Assembly (NCBI RefSeq): GCF_000331005.1
Contig: NZ_AEJB01000131.1
Span: 1-57,194, forward strand
Reading direction: 5' to 3'
DNA from: Streptomyces turgidiscabies Car8
GTDB taxonomy: Bacteria > Actinomycetota > Actinomycetes > Streptomycetales > Streptomycetaceae
DNA: 57,194 nucleotides
A program made the translations under genes and the position numbers. Numbering within the stretch: the first letter of the stretch is position 1; each line of letters starts with the position of its first letter. Below the pieces are notes generated by a model, which saw nothing but the letters and a program-made list of their open reading frames with translations, searched no databases and was not told the DNA's origin. Positions 1 to 7,449 of the stretch are shown here, piece after piece.

Positions 1-8
1 TCACGCGC

Positions 9-50
9 GTGTACGTGTACGCGTACGACGTGTACGTGTACGCGTACGAA
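9..50. repeat. 21-bp tandem repeat, two copies, alternating purine-pyrimidine
   Basis: Two adjacent 21-bp copies (9-29 and 30-50) differ only in the last base. They are built from GTGTAC and GCGTAC blocks. Bases 2-27 and 28-48 alternate strictly between pyrimidine and purine, which is the composition that favours Z-DNA. The repeat lies just beyond the stop codon of the enoyl-CoA hydratase-like gene, so it is in its 3' flank. No hairpin with a T tail is visible. The function is unknown. Confidence 0.8.
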
Positions 51-54
51 CTGA

Positions 55-876
55 TCAGTCGCCGACGCCGGCCAGGTCCCGCAGCCTGCGGGCCTGGGCG
101 GCGCGCTCGGCGGTGCGCTGTTCGTCGTAGGTCCGGCCCTGGGCGCCGGCCAGCAGCGCCTTCGTCTCGACGAGGGCGTCCCGAGGTGCGGCGAGCAGTG
201 CGGCGAGCAGCTCGCGTACGGCGTCGTCGAGCCGGTGGGCCGGTACGGCGATGTTGGCGAGGCCGGTGTTCACCGCTTCCTCGGCCTGGACGAAGCGGCC
301 GGTCGCGCAGATCTCCAGCGCGCGGGCGTAACCGACCAGTCCGACGAGCGGATGGGTGCCCGTCAGGTCGGGGACGAGGCCGAGGCTGGTCTCACGCATG
401 GCGAACTGCACGTCGTCGGCGACGACGCGCAGGTCACAGGCGAGCGCGAGCTGGAAGCCCGCACCGACTGCATGTCCCTGGACCACGGCGACGGAAACGA
501 GGTCGGTACGCCGCCACCAGGTGAAGCCCTCCTGGTACTCGGCGATGGTGCCGTCCAGCGTGGCGTCGTCGCTGCGCGCGAGATCGATGAACGACGGCTC
601 GCCGTCGAACCCCTCGGGCGTGAACGCCTGGCGGTCCAGACCGGCCGAGAACGACTTGCCCTCGGCGCGCAGGACGACGACACGCACGGTGCCCGGCAGC
701 AGCCGGCCCGCCTCCGCCAGCGCCCGCCACAGAGCGGGGCTCTGCGCGTTGCGCTTGGCCGGGTTGGCCAGTGTCACCGTGGCGACCGCGTCGTCGACGG
801 TGAGCCGTACGCCGTCCTTGTCGAGTACGGAAACTTCGGGACCTTGACCAACAACGTCCTGGTCGTACGAAGCCAT
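55..876 (-). CDS. Enoyl-CoA hydratase/isomerase family protein
   Basis: This 273-aa protein has the crotonase fold pattern. A segment around residues 135-150 (VAVVQGHAVGAGFQLALACD) matches the family oxyanion-hole loop GxxxGxGxxLAxxCD, and it is followed by an MRETSLGLVPDLTGTHPL stretch in the second active-site region. Crotonases hydrate or isomerise acyl-CoA thioesters in fatty-acid or aromatic degradation. The substrate cannot be read from sequence. The ATG at 876 has a GGAGGC ribosome binding site about five bases upstream. The length is usual for the family. The gene is monocistronic by spacing, and the next gene upstream on this strand ends in a terminator-like hairpin. Confidence 0.85.
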   Translation of the reverse strand: MASYDQDVVGQGPEVSVLDKDGVRLTVDDAVATVTLANPAKRNAQSPALWRALAEAGRLLPGTVRVVVLRAEGKSFSAGLDRQAFTPEGFDGEPSFIDLARSDDATLDGTIAEYQEGFTWWRRTDLVSVAVVQGHAVGAGFQLALACDLRVVADDVQFAMRETSLGLVPDLTGTHPLVGLVGYARALEICATGRFVQAEEAVNTGLANIAVPAHRLDDAVRELLAALLAAPRDALVETKALLAGAQGRTYDEQRTAERAAQARRLRDLAGVGD

Positions 877-948
877 GGGGCGCCTCCGATGAGTGCGGTC
901 GGATCAGGTGCCTGCCCTCTGCGGACACACCTAAGTGACTGCACAGTA

Positions 949-982
949 ACCACCCGGCCGGTCAGTGGACCGACCGGGTGGT
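949..982 (-). terminator. Hairpin terminator downstream of the GATC-binding protein gene
   Basis: An inverted repeat pairs ACCACCCGG (949-957) with CCGGGTGGT (974-982), with inner CGGTC/GACCG arms and a short loop. It sits 30 bases past the stop of the 73-aa helix-turn-helix gene. There is no T-run, which is common for Streptomyces terminators. Confidence 0.6.
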
Positions 983-1011
983 CACCATCGAAGCCGACGA
1001 GTCGGCGAGGG

Positions 1012-1233
1012 TCAGGCCGAAGCGGCCTTCTTGCCCCTGGTCGCCCCGCCCCGTCCACGGAGCGTGACGCCCGACTCGCTGAGCATCCGGTGTACGAAGC
1101 CGTACGAGCGACCGGTTTCTTCGGCCAGCGCTCGAATGCTCGCACCGGAGTCGTACTTCTTCTTCAGGTCTGCCGCGAGCTTGTCGCGCGCGGCGCCGGT
1201 TACCCGGCTGCCCTTCTTCAGAGTCTCGGCCAC
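1012..1233 (-). CDS. gbn: Small helix-turn-helix nucleoid-associated protein, Gbn-like (GATC-binding)
   Basis: This is a 73-aa basic protein. Residues about 28-60 form a helix-turn-helix (GASIRALAEETGRSYGFVHR), and the tail is Arg/Gly/Lys-rich (RGRGGATRGKKAASA). Its size, fold and neighbourhood match the conserved Streptomyces protein SCO1839, reported as Gbn, a nucleoid-associated protein that recognises GATC. That match is from memory. The GTG start at 1233 has a strong GAGGAGG site about five bases upstream. The region upstream holds a perfect 17-bp inverted repeat (1358-1374) and a dense GATC cluster (1504-1571), which would fit autoregulation. Alternative: a generic small DNA-binding protein of the same fold. 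Confidence 0.72.
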   Translation of the reverse strand: MAETLKKGSRVTGAARDKLAADLKKKYDSGASIRALAEETGRSYGFVHRMLSESGVTLRGRGGATRGKKAASA

Positions 1234-1357
1234 CCGTGCCTCCTCGTGCGGAAGTGCGCTCTGGTCCTCTCATGATCACCCCTCGGGCGCCTCATGGCCA
1301 CCCATTCGGCAAGGTCCGTGAGACAAGGTTTTGACGACAGGAGCGCATCCCCACAAG

Positions 1358-1374
1358 CGGAATTTGTAATTCCG
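1358..1374. promoter_or_regulatory. Perfect inverted repeat upstream of gbn, candidate operator
   Basis: CGGAATTTGTAATTCCG has two perfect 7-bp arms around a 3-bp spacer, inside an AT-richer patch about 125 bp upstream of the gbn start. It is unlikely by chance in such GC-rich DNA. It may be an operator or overlap the gbn promoter. No protein can be assigned. Confidence 0.45.
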
Positions 1375-1435
1375 TAGCCGGTTGTCCGTACGGCCGAACG
1401 AGTTGTTCCGTGAAGTGCCTGGTCAGGAACGCGCG

Positions 1436-1470
1436 ACGGCCGGGCCCTTGTCGATGAAGGACCCGGCCGT
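1436..1470 (-). terminator. Hairpin downstream of the ABC-F gene
   Basis: The arms 1436-1444 and 1462-1470 are perfectly complementary (ACGGCCGGG/CCCGGCCGT). Read on the minus strand the stem extends inward through one G-U wobble and a CCTT/AAGG block to about 14 bp with a small loop. It lies roughly 130 bases past the ABC-F stop and before gbn, so it probably separates the two transcripts. Confidence 0.5.
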
Positions 1471-1503
1471 GAAATGGATGTAGGACACACCTCGGTATGA
1501 GGA

Positions 1504-1571
1504 GATCTCACACAGATGATGGATCACGGATCGGCCGAATGATCCAGAGGAAGTGGATCAGCGATTCGATC
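1504..1571. promoter_or_regulatory. Cluster of six GATC sites in the gbn/ABC-F intergenic region
   Basis: GATC occurs at 1504, 1522, 1529, 1541, 1556 and 1568, with one more at 1274. At this base composition one site per several hundred bases would be expected. The 363-bp gap 1234-1596 otherwise holds the inverted repeat at 1358 and the hairpin at 1436. Because the adjacent gene encodes a probable GATC-binding protein, the cluster is a candidate autoregulatory or nucleating site. That role is inference. Confidence 0.5.
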
Positions 1572-1596
1572 ACGTGACCGTGACCCCGCCGAGCGG

Positions 1597-3195
1597 TCAG
1601 GCGAGGGCCACCAGATCCGCGTAGTCGGCTCCCCACAGGTCCTCGACGCCGTCCGGCAGCAGGATGATCCGCTCCGGCTGGAGCGCGTGGACGGCGCCCT
1701 CGTCATGGGTGACGAGGACGACGGCACCCTTGTACGTGCGCAGCGCGCCGAGGATCTCCTCGCGGCTGGCCGGGTCGAGGTTGTTCGTCGGCTCGTCGAG
1801 GAGGAGCACGTTCGCGGAGGAGACCACGAGGGTCGCGAGCGCGAGGCGGGTCTTCTCGCCGCCGGAGAGGACGCCGGCCGGCTTGTCGACGTCGTCGCCG
1901 GAGAACAGGAACGAGCCGAGCGTCTTGCGGACCTCGACCAGGTCCAGGTCGGGGTTGGCGGAGCGCATGTTCTCCAGGACCGAACGCTCGGGGTCGAGGG
2001 TCTCGTGCTCCTGGGCGTAGTAGCCGAGCTTGAGTCCGTGGCCCTCGATGACCTCACCGGTGTCGGGCTTCTCGGCTCCGCCGAGCAGCCTCAGGAGGGT
2101 CGTCTTGCCGGCGCCGTTCAGGCCGAGGATGACGACTCGTGAGCCCTTGTCGATGGCCAGGTCGACGTCGGTGAAGATCTCCAGCGAGCCGTACGACTTC
2201 GACAGGCCCTCGGCCATCAGCGGGGTCTTGCCGCAGGGTGCGGGCTCCGGGAAGCGCAGCTTGGCGACCTTGTCGGAGACGCGCACCGCGTCGAGGCCGG
2301 CGAGGAGCCGGTCGGCGCGCTTGGCCATGTTCTGCGCGGCGACCGTCTTGGTGGCCTTGGCGCGCATCTTGTCGGCCTGCGCGTTCAGCGCGGCGGCCTT
2401 CTTCTCGGCGTTCTGGCGCTCGCGCTTGCGGCGCTTCTCGTCGGCCTCGCGCTGCTGCTGGTAGAGCTTCCAGCCCATGTTGTAGACGTCGATCTGGGCC
2501 CGGTTGGCGTCCAGGTAGAACACCTTGTTGACGACCGTCTCGACCAGGTCGACGTCGTGGGAGATCACGATGAAGCCACCGCGGTAGGACTTCAGGTAGT
2601 CGCGCAGCCAGACGATCGAGTCGGCGTCCAGGTGGTTGGTCGGCTCGTCGAGCAGCAGGGTGTCCGCGTCCGAGAACAGGATGCGGGCCAGCTCGATACG
2701 GCGGCGCTGACCACCGGAGAGCGTGTGCAGGGGCTGGCCGAGCACCCGGTCGGGCAGGTTGAGTGCGGCGGCGATGGTGGCGGCCTCGGCCTCGGCGGAG
2801 TAGCCGCCCTTGGTGAGGAACTCCGTCTCCTGGCGCTCGTACTGCCGCATGGCCTTCTCGCGGGTGGCGCCCGAGCCGTTGGCGATGCGCTGCTCGTTCT
2901 CGCGCATCTTGCGGATCAGGGCGTCCAGACCGCGCGCGGAGAGGATGCGGTCGCTCGCCAGTACGTCGAGGTCGCCGGTGCGGGGGTCCTGGGGGAGGTA
3001 GCCGACCTCGCCGGAGCGGGCGATCTGGCCCGCTGCCGGAACGCCCTCGCCCGCGAGGACCTTGGTGAGGGTCGTCTTGCCGGCGCCGTTACGGCCGACG
3101 AGGCCGATGCGGTCGCCCTTGACGATACGGAAGGTGGCGGACTCGATGAGGACACGGGCGCCGGCGCGCAGCTCGATACCGGAGGCGGAGATCAC
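1597..3195 (-). CDS. ABC-F family ATP-binding protein (ribosome-associated type)
   Basis: This 532-aa protein has two ABC ATPase domains and no membrane segment. The first has Walker A GRNGAGKTT (about 34-42), signature LSGGQRRR and a LLLDEPTNHLD Walker B. The second has LNGAGKTT, signature LSGGEKTR and LLLDEPTNNLD. A Lys/Arg-rich linker of about 80 residues joins them. This is the ABC-F layout of translation factors and ribosome-protection proteins (EttA, Uup, antibiotic-resistance ABC-F); which subtype is not decidable here. The GTG start at 3195 has GGAG seven bases upstream. A 7-codon uORF precedes it on the same strand, suggesting ribosome-mediated attenuation as known for several ABC-F resistance genes. 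Confidence 0.9.
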   Translation of the reverse strand: MISASGIELRAGARVLIESATFRIVKGDRIGLVGRNGAGKTTLTKVLAGEGVPAAGQIARSGEVGYLPQDPRTGDLDVLASDRILSARGLDALIRKMRENEQRIANGSGATREKAMRQYERQETEFLTKGGYSAEAEAATIAAALNLPDRVLGQPLHTLSGGQRRRIELARILFSDADTLLLDEPTNHLDADSIVWLRDYLKSYRGGFIVISHDVDLVETVVNKVFYLDANRAQIDVYNMGWKLYQQQREADEKRRKRERQNAEKKAAALNAQADKMRAKATKTVAAQNMAKRADRLLAGLDAVRVSDKVAKLRFPEPAPCGKTPLMAEGLSKSYGSLEIFTDVDLAIDKGSRVVILGLNGAGKTTLLRLLGGAEKPDTGEVIEGHGLKLGYYAQEHETLDPERSVLENMRSANPDLDLVEVRKTLGSFLFSGDDVDKPAGVLSGGEKTRLALATLVVSSANVLLLDEPTNNLDPASREEILGALRTYKGAVVLVTHDEGAVHALQPERIILLPDGVEDLWGADYADLVALA

Positions 3196-3252
3196 GGACA
3201 GGCTCCAGGGCGGGTTGTTGGCGGGGTGGGCGGCTGAGGACGTTCCCGCCGT

Positions 3253-3276
3253 CTAATGCGCGAGGAGAATGGCCAT
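3253..3276 (-). CDS. Seven-codon upstream ORF (MAILLAH) of the ABC-F gene
   Basis: On the minus strand an ATG at 3276 opens a 7-codon ORF encoding MAILLAH and ending in TAG, 57 bases before the ABC-F start. No ribosome binding site precedes it, but a TAGACT -10-like hexamer ends six bases upstream, so the transcript may start at the ATG itself. After the uORF a GGCGGG block (complement of 3245-3250) can pair with any of three C-rich blocks (complement of 3228-3233, 3220-3226, 3208-3214). The last lies next to the ABC-F ribosome binding site. Mutually exclusive hairpins of this kind are typical of attenuation leaders. Expression is unproven. Confidence 0.5.
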   Translation of the reverse strand: MAILLAH

Positions 3277-3282
3277 GGGCCA

Positions 3283-3288
3283 AGTCTA
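3283..3288 (-). promoter_or_regulatory. Candidate -10 element for the ABC-F transcript (leaderless uORF)
   Basis: TAGACT on the minus strand fits the TAnnnT actinobacterial -10 pattern and lies six bases before the uORF ATG, the spacing expected for a leaderless transcript. No convincing -35 hexamer is visible. The rest of the 304-bp gap to the VOC gene (3196-3499) shows no other clear feature. Confidence 0.4.
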
Positions 3289-3499
3289 ACGGGGTCGTGC
3301 AAGCACTTTCTCTGCGCGCGGGTGTTCGGGACGGGTCACCCGTTCGGCCCGCGGTCCGGCGCCGCAGCTCAGGTGGCGTATCGGCGTGCCGCCGGTTCGC
3401 CCGTCGACGCGGCTCGGCGGGGTGTTGTCAGTGGCCGGTGCAAGACTGGGCGCAGGCCGTTTTTCCGGCGGTTTTCCGGCAGCGGGACCCGAGGGAGTG

Positions 3500-3919
3500 A
3501 TGGGCATGGCAGGCACGGGCGGCGGGCGTCCCAGCGTCTACCCGACACTGGTGTACGCGGACGCGAAAGCGGCGATCCGGCAGCTCACGGAGGCTTTCGG
3601 CTTCACCGAGGCGTCGGTGTACGAGGGGGAGGACGGCTCGGTGCTGCATGCCGAGCTGGTCCAGGGCAACGGCGCGGTGATGCTCGGGTCGAAGGGCCGG
3701 GGCGGCGTCTTCGACACGGCGATGAAGGACGCGGGCCCGTGCGGGGTGTACGTCGTCGTGAACGACGTCGACGCACACCATCAGCAGGCCTTGGAGCACG
3801 GCGCGGAGGTCCTGATGCCCCCGACGGACCAGGACTACGGCTCGCGCGACTACATGGCACGCGACATCGAGGGCAACATCTGGAGCTTCGGCACGTACGC
3901 GCCCGAGATACAGGCCTGA
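3500..3919 (+). CDS. VOC/glyoxalase-fold (PhnB-like) protein
   Basis: The protein is 139 aa from this start, with the vicinal-oxygen-chelate fold pattern. It opens with a beta-strand (VYPTLVYADAKAAIRQLTEAFGF), continues through a VLHAELVQGNGAVMLG strand, and ends with YMARDIEGNIWSFGTY, which resembles the PhnB-like D.EGN.W end. Family members include lyases, dioxygenases and antibiotic-binding proteins; the substrate here is unknown. The reading frame stays open upstream to 3386, but coding character starts here. A GAGGGAG site lies just before 3500 and is better spaced for the second ATG at 3506, which is an equally good start. It is convergent with the next gene. Confidence 0.75.
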   Translation: MGMAGTGGGRPSVYPTLVYADAKAAIRQLTEAFGFTEASVYEGEDGSVLHAELVQGNGAVMLGSKGRGGVFDTAMKDAGPCGVYVVVNDVDAHHQQALEHGAEVLMPPTDQDYGSRDYMARDIEGNIWSFGTYAPEIQA

Positions 3920-3934
3920 CCTGGTCGCCTCCGG

Positions 3935-5347
3935 TCAGTTGCCTCCGGTGTGCACCTGGAAGGCGGCTCGGCGTACGGCCTTGGCGAGCGCCGGGTCGGG
4001 GTGGGCCGCGGCGAGGGCGACCAGGACCTGCACGGTGCGGGGGTGGCCCACCGCGCGGACCTCGTCGAGGAGCGCGGGGATGGTGGGCTGCACCGCGGAC
4101 TCCAGGTGACGCACGAGGAGCGGCGCCTCGCCGTGGTCGGCGACGGCCGCGGCGGTGTCGACCCACATCCAGGTGGCCTCCTCGCGGGTGAGCACCTCGT
4201 GGGCGTCCTCCGGGTCGATCCCGTCGTGCTCGGCGAGCCACAGCAGGGCGTACGGCCGCAGCGGGGTCTTCTCCGTCACAGCGCGTACGTCGGGCTCGGC
4301 GGGTCCGCCGACCACGCGGAGCGCCTCGAAGGCGAGACCGCGAAGCAGGGCGTCCTCGCCGCGGGCGGCGTCGAGGAGTTCGGCGACGGCGCTGCCGACG
4401 GGGCGGGCGGCGAGCCAGGCCCGGTACTCGGCGCGGGCCGCGTTGGGACGCAGCTGGGAGCAGCCGCGGAGCATGTCCTCGGCGTTCTGCTCGATGTTGC
4501 CGGCCGGGCTCTGGGCTGCGACGCAGATCTGCTCCAGCTTGACCCACACCGCCCAGCTGCCGAGCGGGGTGAGCGTGGCGTGGCCGTCGCCGTAGGTGAG
4601 AGCGCCGACGGAGGCCAGGGCGTGCAGGGCCCAGTCGAGGAGGGGGGCGAGCGGGGTGTCGACGACGACGGTGGCCTCGGGCTGCTGTGTCAGCGGCTCG
4701 GGCTGCGGACCGTAGGGGATCTCGCAGCGCTCGGTGCGCAGTTCCGTGACCCGCTGCTCCAGGAGGTCCAGGAGCTGCTCCATGGGCACGGGCCCCGCGG
4801 ACAGCTGGAGGAAGGAGAGCACCTGGGGCATCGCGGAGACGACCTCGGCGACGGCGGCGGGCTCGTGGTCCGCGGCCTCGGGGTGGGCGATCGACCAGGC
4901 GTCGAAGAGGGCGACCCAGCCGCGCAGTACGGCGCTGTCGTCGCGGTTCCAGGCGCGCAGTCGCCAGCCGGGGCGTGCGACGTCGCCGTGCACCTCGACG
5001 AGGCCGGCGAGCCGGGCGGTGTCCCAGTCGTGGCGGACCTGATCCGGGGTCAGCCCCAGTTCGGCGGCTGCCCGTTCGGCGGTGGCGGCGGACAGGGTGC
5101 CCCTGCCGTCGGAGGACCCGCCGTCATGGCCGGGCCTGAGTGCGGGGTCGGCCCAGCGGGCGACGCGGGCCGCGCCGGCGAGACCGGAGCGGGCCATTCT
5201 GGCCAGTTCCGCCGGGGCCGGTGTGCCCTCGGGCGGACGTGGGGCGGGTCGGCGCGAGCGCCGCTGGTTCATCGCTCGTGGGGCGGCGGCCAGGGGTCGC
5301 GGGCGGACGAGTCGAAGCCTGGAGTCGCGCGGGATACGGGACGTCAC
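3935..5347 (-). CDS. Conserved hypothetical protein, helical, with a winged-helix-like N-terminal part
   Basis: This is a 470-aa protein from the GTG at 5347, chosen for its GGAAGA site nine bases upstream. An open frame continues to 5455, and an internal ATG lies at 5272. Residues about 75-130 (AAAELGLTPDQVRHDWDTARLAGLVEVHG) look like a winged-helix unit. The rest is Ala/Leu-rich helix, with a C-terminal half resembling alpha-solenoid repeats. No catalytic motif, signal peptide or membrane segment is visible. I do not recognise the family. Neighbours give no functional hint, and it is transcribed apart from both. Confidence 0.7.
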   Translation of the reverse strand: MTSRIPRDSRLRLVRPRPLAAAPRAMNQRRSRRPAPRPPEGTPAPAELARMARSGLAGAARVARWADPALRPGHDGGSSDGRGTLSAATAERAAAELGLTPDQVRHDWDTARLAGLVEVHGDVARPGWRLRAWNRDDSAVLRGWVALFDAWSIAHPEAADHEPAAVAEVVSAMPQVLSFLQLSAGPVPMEQLLDLLEQRVTELRTERCEIPYGPQPEPLTQQPEATVVVDTPLAPLLDWALHALASVGALTYGDGHATLTPLGSWAVWVKLEQICVAAQSPAGNIEQNAEDMLRGCSQLRPNAARAEYRAWLAARPVGSAVAELLDAARGEDALLRGLAFEALRVVGGPAEPDVRAVTEKTPLRPYALLWLAEHDGIDPEDAHEVLTREEATWMWVDTAAAVADHGEAPLLVRHLESAVQPTIPALLDEVRAVGHPRTVQVLVALAAAHPDPALAKAVRRAAFQVHTGGN

Positions 5348-5606
5348 GGGTGCAGTCTTCCGGTTGACGGTCCGAAAACCCAAACGGAATGCCACGAGGG
5401 GTCCCGGGGCCGGCCGAGGGAGGGGGTGCGGGCGGGGGCCCAGGGGGCTGTTCAAGCCAGTGGTCCAGCCTTAAACGGAAGGGGGTTCGGAGAGGCGCGG
5501 CCCATGGGTGAGGGGCCGCGGACCAGGCGTTTCCCTGGGCGACCGACGGACGTGACTGCCGGGGCGGAAGGGACGACTGAGAGGAGGCGGGACGGCAGGA
5601 GCCGAC

Positions 5607-5656
5607 GGGGACAGGCGGGACGGACGGGGCAGGGGGACGGGCGGGGACAGGGCGGG
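5607..5656 (+). other. G-quadruplex-prone G-run cluster
   Basis: Eight runs of three to five G occur within 50 bases (starting at 5607, 5617, 5626, 5632, 5639, 5643, 5650 and 5654), separated by loops of one to six bases. This satisfies the usual quadruplex pattern several times over. Whether it folds in vivo is unknown. Confidence 0.5.
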
Positions 5657-6080
5657 ACCACACGGGATCAGCGGAGAGGGACGGCACCGCCGGGAGCGGG
5701 TAGGACCGCCGGGAGCGGCGACCGGCAGAGCCGCCGGAGGCGGGCAACCCACCGGACCACCCGACCGGCGCCGGCACCCGGCCCGGCGGAAGTACCCGGA
5801 ACGGACGGACCACCGGGATCCGACAACCGACCCGGAACCCCCGGAACGAACTGACCCCCCCGAGCGCCAGGCAACCTGCCGGAGCACCACCCGGGAAGCA
5901 CGGAACCGGCGAAACACCCGGAACAGACCGACCATCGGGAGCAAACAACCGGCCCGCAGTCCCTGGGTCGGGCAGGGCAGTCGAAGGCGGGCGGCCCGGC
6001 GGGGCAGGGCAACCGGCAGGGGGCGGCCGGGCAGCCGACCGGGCCCGGAGGGGGCGACCGACCGGGGGCGACCGACCGAG

Positions 6081-6170
6081 GGCAAGCGGCCCGGCGGCAA
6101 GCGGCCGGGGGGCAAGCGGCCCGGGGGCGAGCGGTCGGGGGGCAAGCGGCCCGGGGGCGAGCGGTCGGAG
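6081..6170. repeat. 15-bp tandem repeat, six degenerate copies
   Basis: Six 15-bp units with consensus GGCRAGCGGYCCGGG start at 6081, 6096, 6111, 6126, 6141 and 6156. The last four form two 30-bp higher-order units that are nearly identical. On the minus strand they read as PGRLP or LAPGP repeats, which explains the artefactual open frames here. The array ends about 35 bases beyond the hydrolase stop codon. Confidence 0.85.
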
Positions 6171-6205
6171 TAGGGGATCGGCGGGGTGGGCGGTCGGTGG
6201 GGCCG

Positions 6206-7333
6206 TTACATCAGGGGGGTCAGGAAGCGGCGCAGGGTTTCCTCGTAGGTTGTCGGGTTCGCGTTCCACATCGCGCCGTGGGGGGCGTCGGGGACCTGGT
6301 GCAGGGTGAGGAGGTCGGGGCGGCGGGCGGCGAGGCGGCGGGACGGGGTCCAGGGGGCGATCGTGTCGGCGGGACCGTGGAGGATCAGGGCCGGGACGGT
6401 GAGCCTGGCCGGGTCGGCGGCCTCGTCGATGCGGTCGCCGTGCAGGCCGGTGCGGCCCTGTGCGGCCCGTACCGCGAGTGGGAGCAGCGCACCCGGTGTG
6501 CGGCGGGCCGTGGCGAGGGCGCGCAGGGTGGTCTCCCAGTTGAGCACCGGCGAGTCCAGGACCAGCCCGGAGACACGGTCGCGCAGCGAGGAGTGGGCGG
6601 CGGCCCGCAGGGCCATGGTGGCGCCGGTGGACCAGCCGTAGAGGACGACGTGTTCGGCGCCGTTGCGCAGGGCGTACCGGATGGCCGCGTCCAGGTCGCG
6701 CCACTCGGTGTCGCCGAGGTGGCCGAGGCCGTCCGAGGGGCGGGGCGCGCCGGGATCGCCCCGGTAGGCGAGGTCGAGGACGGGGAAGCGCTGGCTGTGC
6801 AGGAAGGGCAGCACGTTCAGAGGGTGTTCGCGGGTGGTGCCGAGGCCGTGCACGGTGATCACCCAGGTGCTGCGGGCGCCGGGCACGAACCACGCGGGCA
6901 GGGCGCCGAGTTCGCCGGGGATCTCGATGTCGAGGTGGTCCAGCCCTAGAGCGGTGCGGGGGTCGCCGACGTGGATGTTCGGGGTGAGCCAGACCTTGTC
7001 GCGGGGTTCCAGCGTGCCGTGGCTGACCCGTTCGAGGCGGCGTACGACGGTGTCGGCGGAGTGGGCCGCGTGGTTCAGGACGGGACCGACGACGGCGTGG
7101 GTGCCGTCGCCGGCGAGGCCGTAGGTGCCGGGGCGCTGGGAGGCCAGGGCGCGGGTGAGTACGACCCGGCCGGCGGCGGTCGAGTGGACGGTGAGCCGGG
7201 GTTCGGTGGGCAGGGGCCTGCCCGGCGGCGCCTTGAGGGCGGCGTCGCTGGCGTAACGGCCGGCGGCGACGCTGGCGGCGCCTGCTGCCAGGGCTGCGGT
7301 GACGGCAGCGGCCGTCGCGGTGACTGGGCGCAC
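6206..7333 (-). CDS. Alpha/beta hydrolase with an N-terminal membrane/signal segment
   Basis: The protein is 375 aa from the GTG at 7333. This start has AAGGA ten bases upstream and avoids a run of non-coding-like residues in the longer frame. An Ala-rich hydrophobic N-terminus (about residues 5-30) looks like a signal anchor. The nucleophile elbow is GWSTG, the acid probably lies in LILHGPADTIAPW, and the His in PDAPHGAMW. A VITVHGLGTTREHPLN segment supplies the HG oxyanion motif. The fold is that of serine esterases/peptidases (dipeptidyl aminopeptidase-like); the substrate is unknown. The class II aldolase gene lies upstream on the same strand, 116 bases away. Confidence 0.82.
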   Translation of the reverse strand: MRPVTATAAAVTAALAAGAASVAAGRYASDAALKAPPGRPLPTEPRLTVHSTAAGRVVLTRALASQRPGTYGLAGDGTHAVVGPVLNHAAHSADTVVRRLERVSHGTLEPRDKVWLTPNIHVGDPRTALGLDHLDIEIPGELGALPAWFVPGARSTWVITVHGLGTTREHPLNVLPFLHSQRFPVLDLAYRGDPGAPRPSDGLGHLGDTEWRDLDAAIRYALRNGAEHVVLYGWSTGATMALRAAAHSSLRDRVSGLVLDSPVLNWETTLRALATARRTPGALLPLAVRAAQGRTGLHGDRIDEAADPARLTVPALILHGPADTIAPWTPSRRLAARRPDLLTLHQVPDAPHGAMWNANPTTYEETLRRFLTPLM

Positions 7334-7449
7334 GGACCCAGTGTCCTTGCGGAGCGCTCCCACGGCCAGCGGGAGGAGGCTGCGAGATGTGCCCTCTCCC
7401 CCGCCGCACCCGCTGCCCGGCACGCGTTGCCACTGCCCGTGCCTCTCCC

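Larger units (their letters stand above)
5348..6205. other. Gene-free, purine-asymmetric 0.86-kb region
   Basis: No credible gene is present. The plus strand is G/A-rich over most of the region while GC stays very high. Open frames on the minus strand exist only as Pro/Arg low-complexity translations. The stretch holds eight G-runs of three or more bases between 5607 and 5656 and a 15-bp tandem repeat at 6081-6170. It separates the starts of the hypothetical protein gene from the 3' end of the hydrolase gene. Confidence 0.7.

Noticed and set aside
3950..5854. A 634-codon open frame on the plus strand
   Set aside because: It is antisense to the conserved hypothetical gene, with Gly/Arg-rich composition and no start signal or domain.
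5124..7433. A 769-codon open frame on the minus strand across the hydrolase and the hypothetical protein gene
   Set aside because: It is Pro/Arg-rich low-complexity sequence out of frame with two well-supported genes and runs through the 15-bp repeat. It is a shadow of high-GC DNA.
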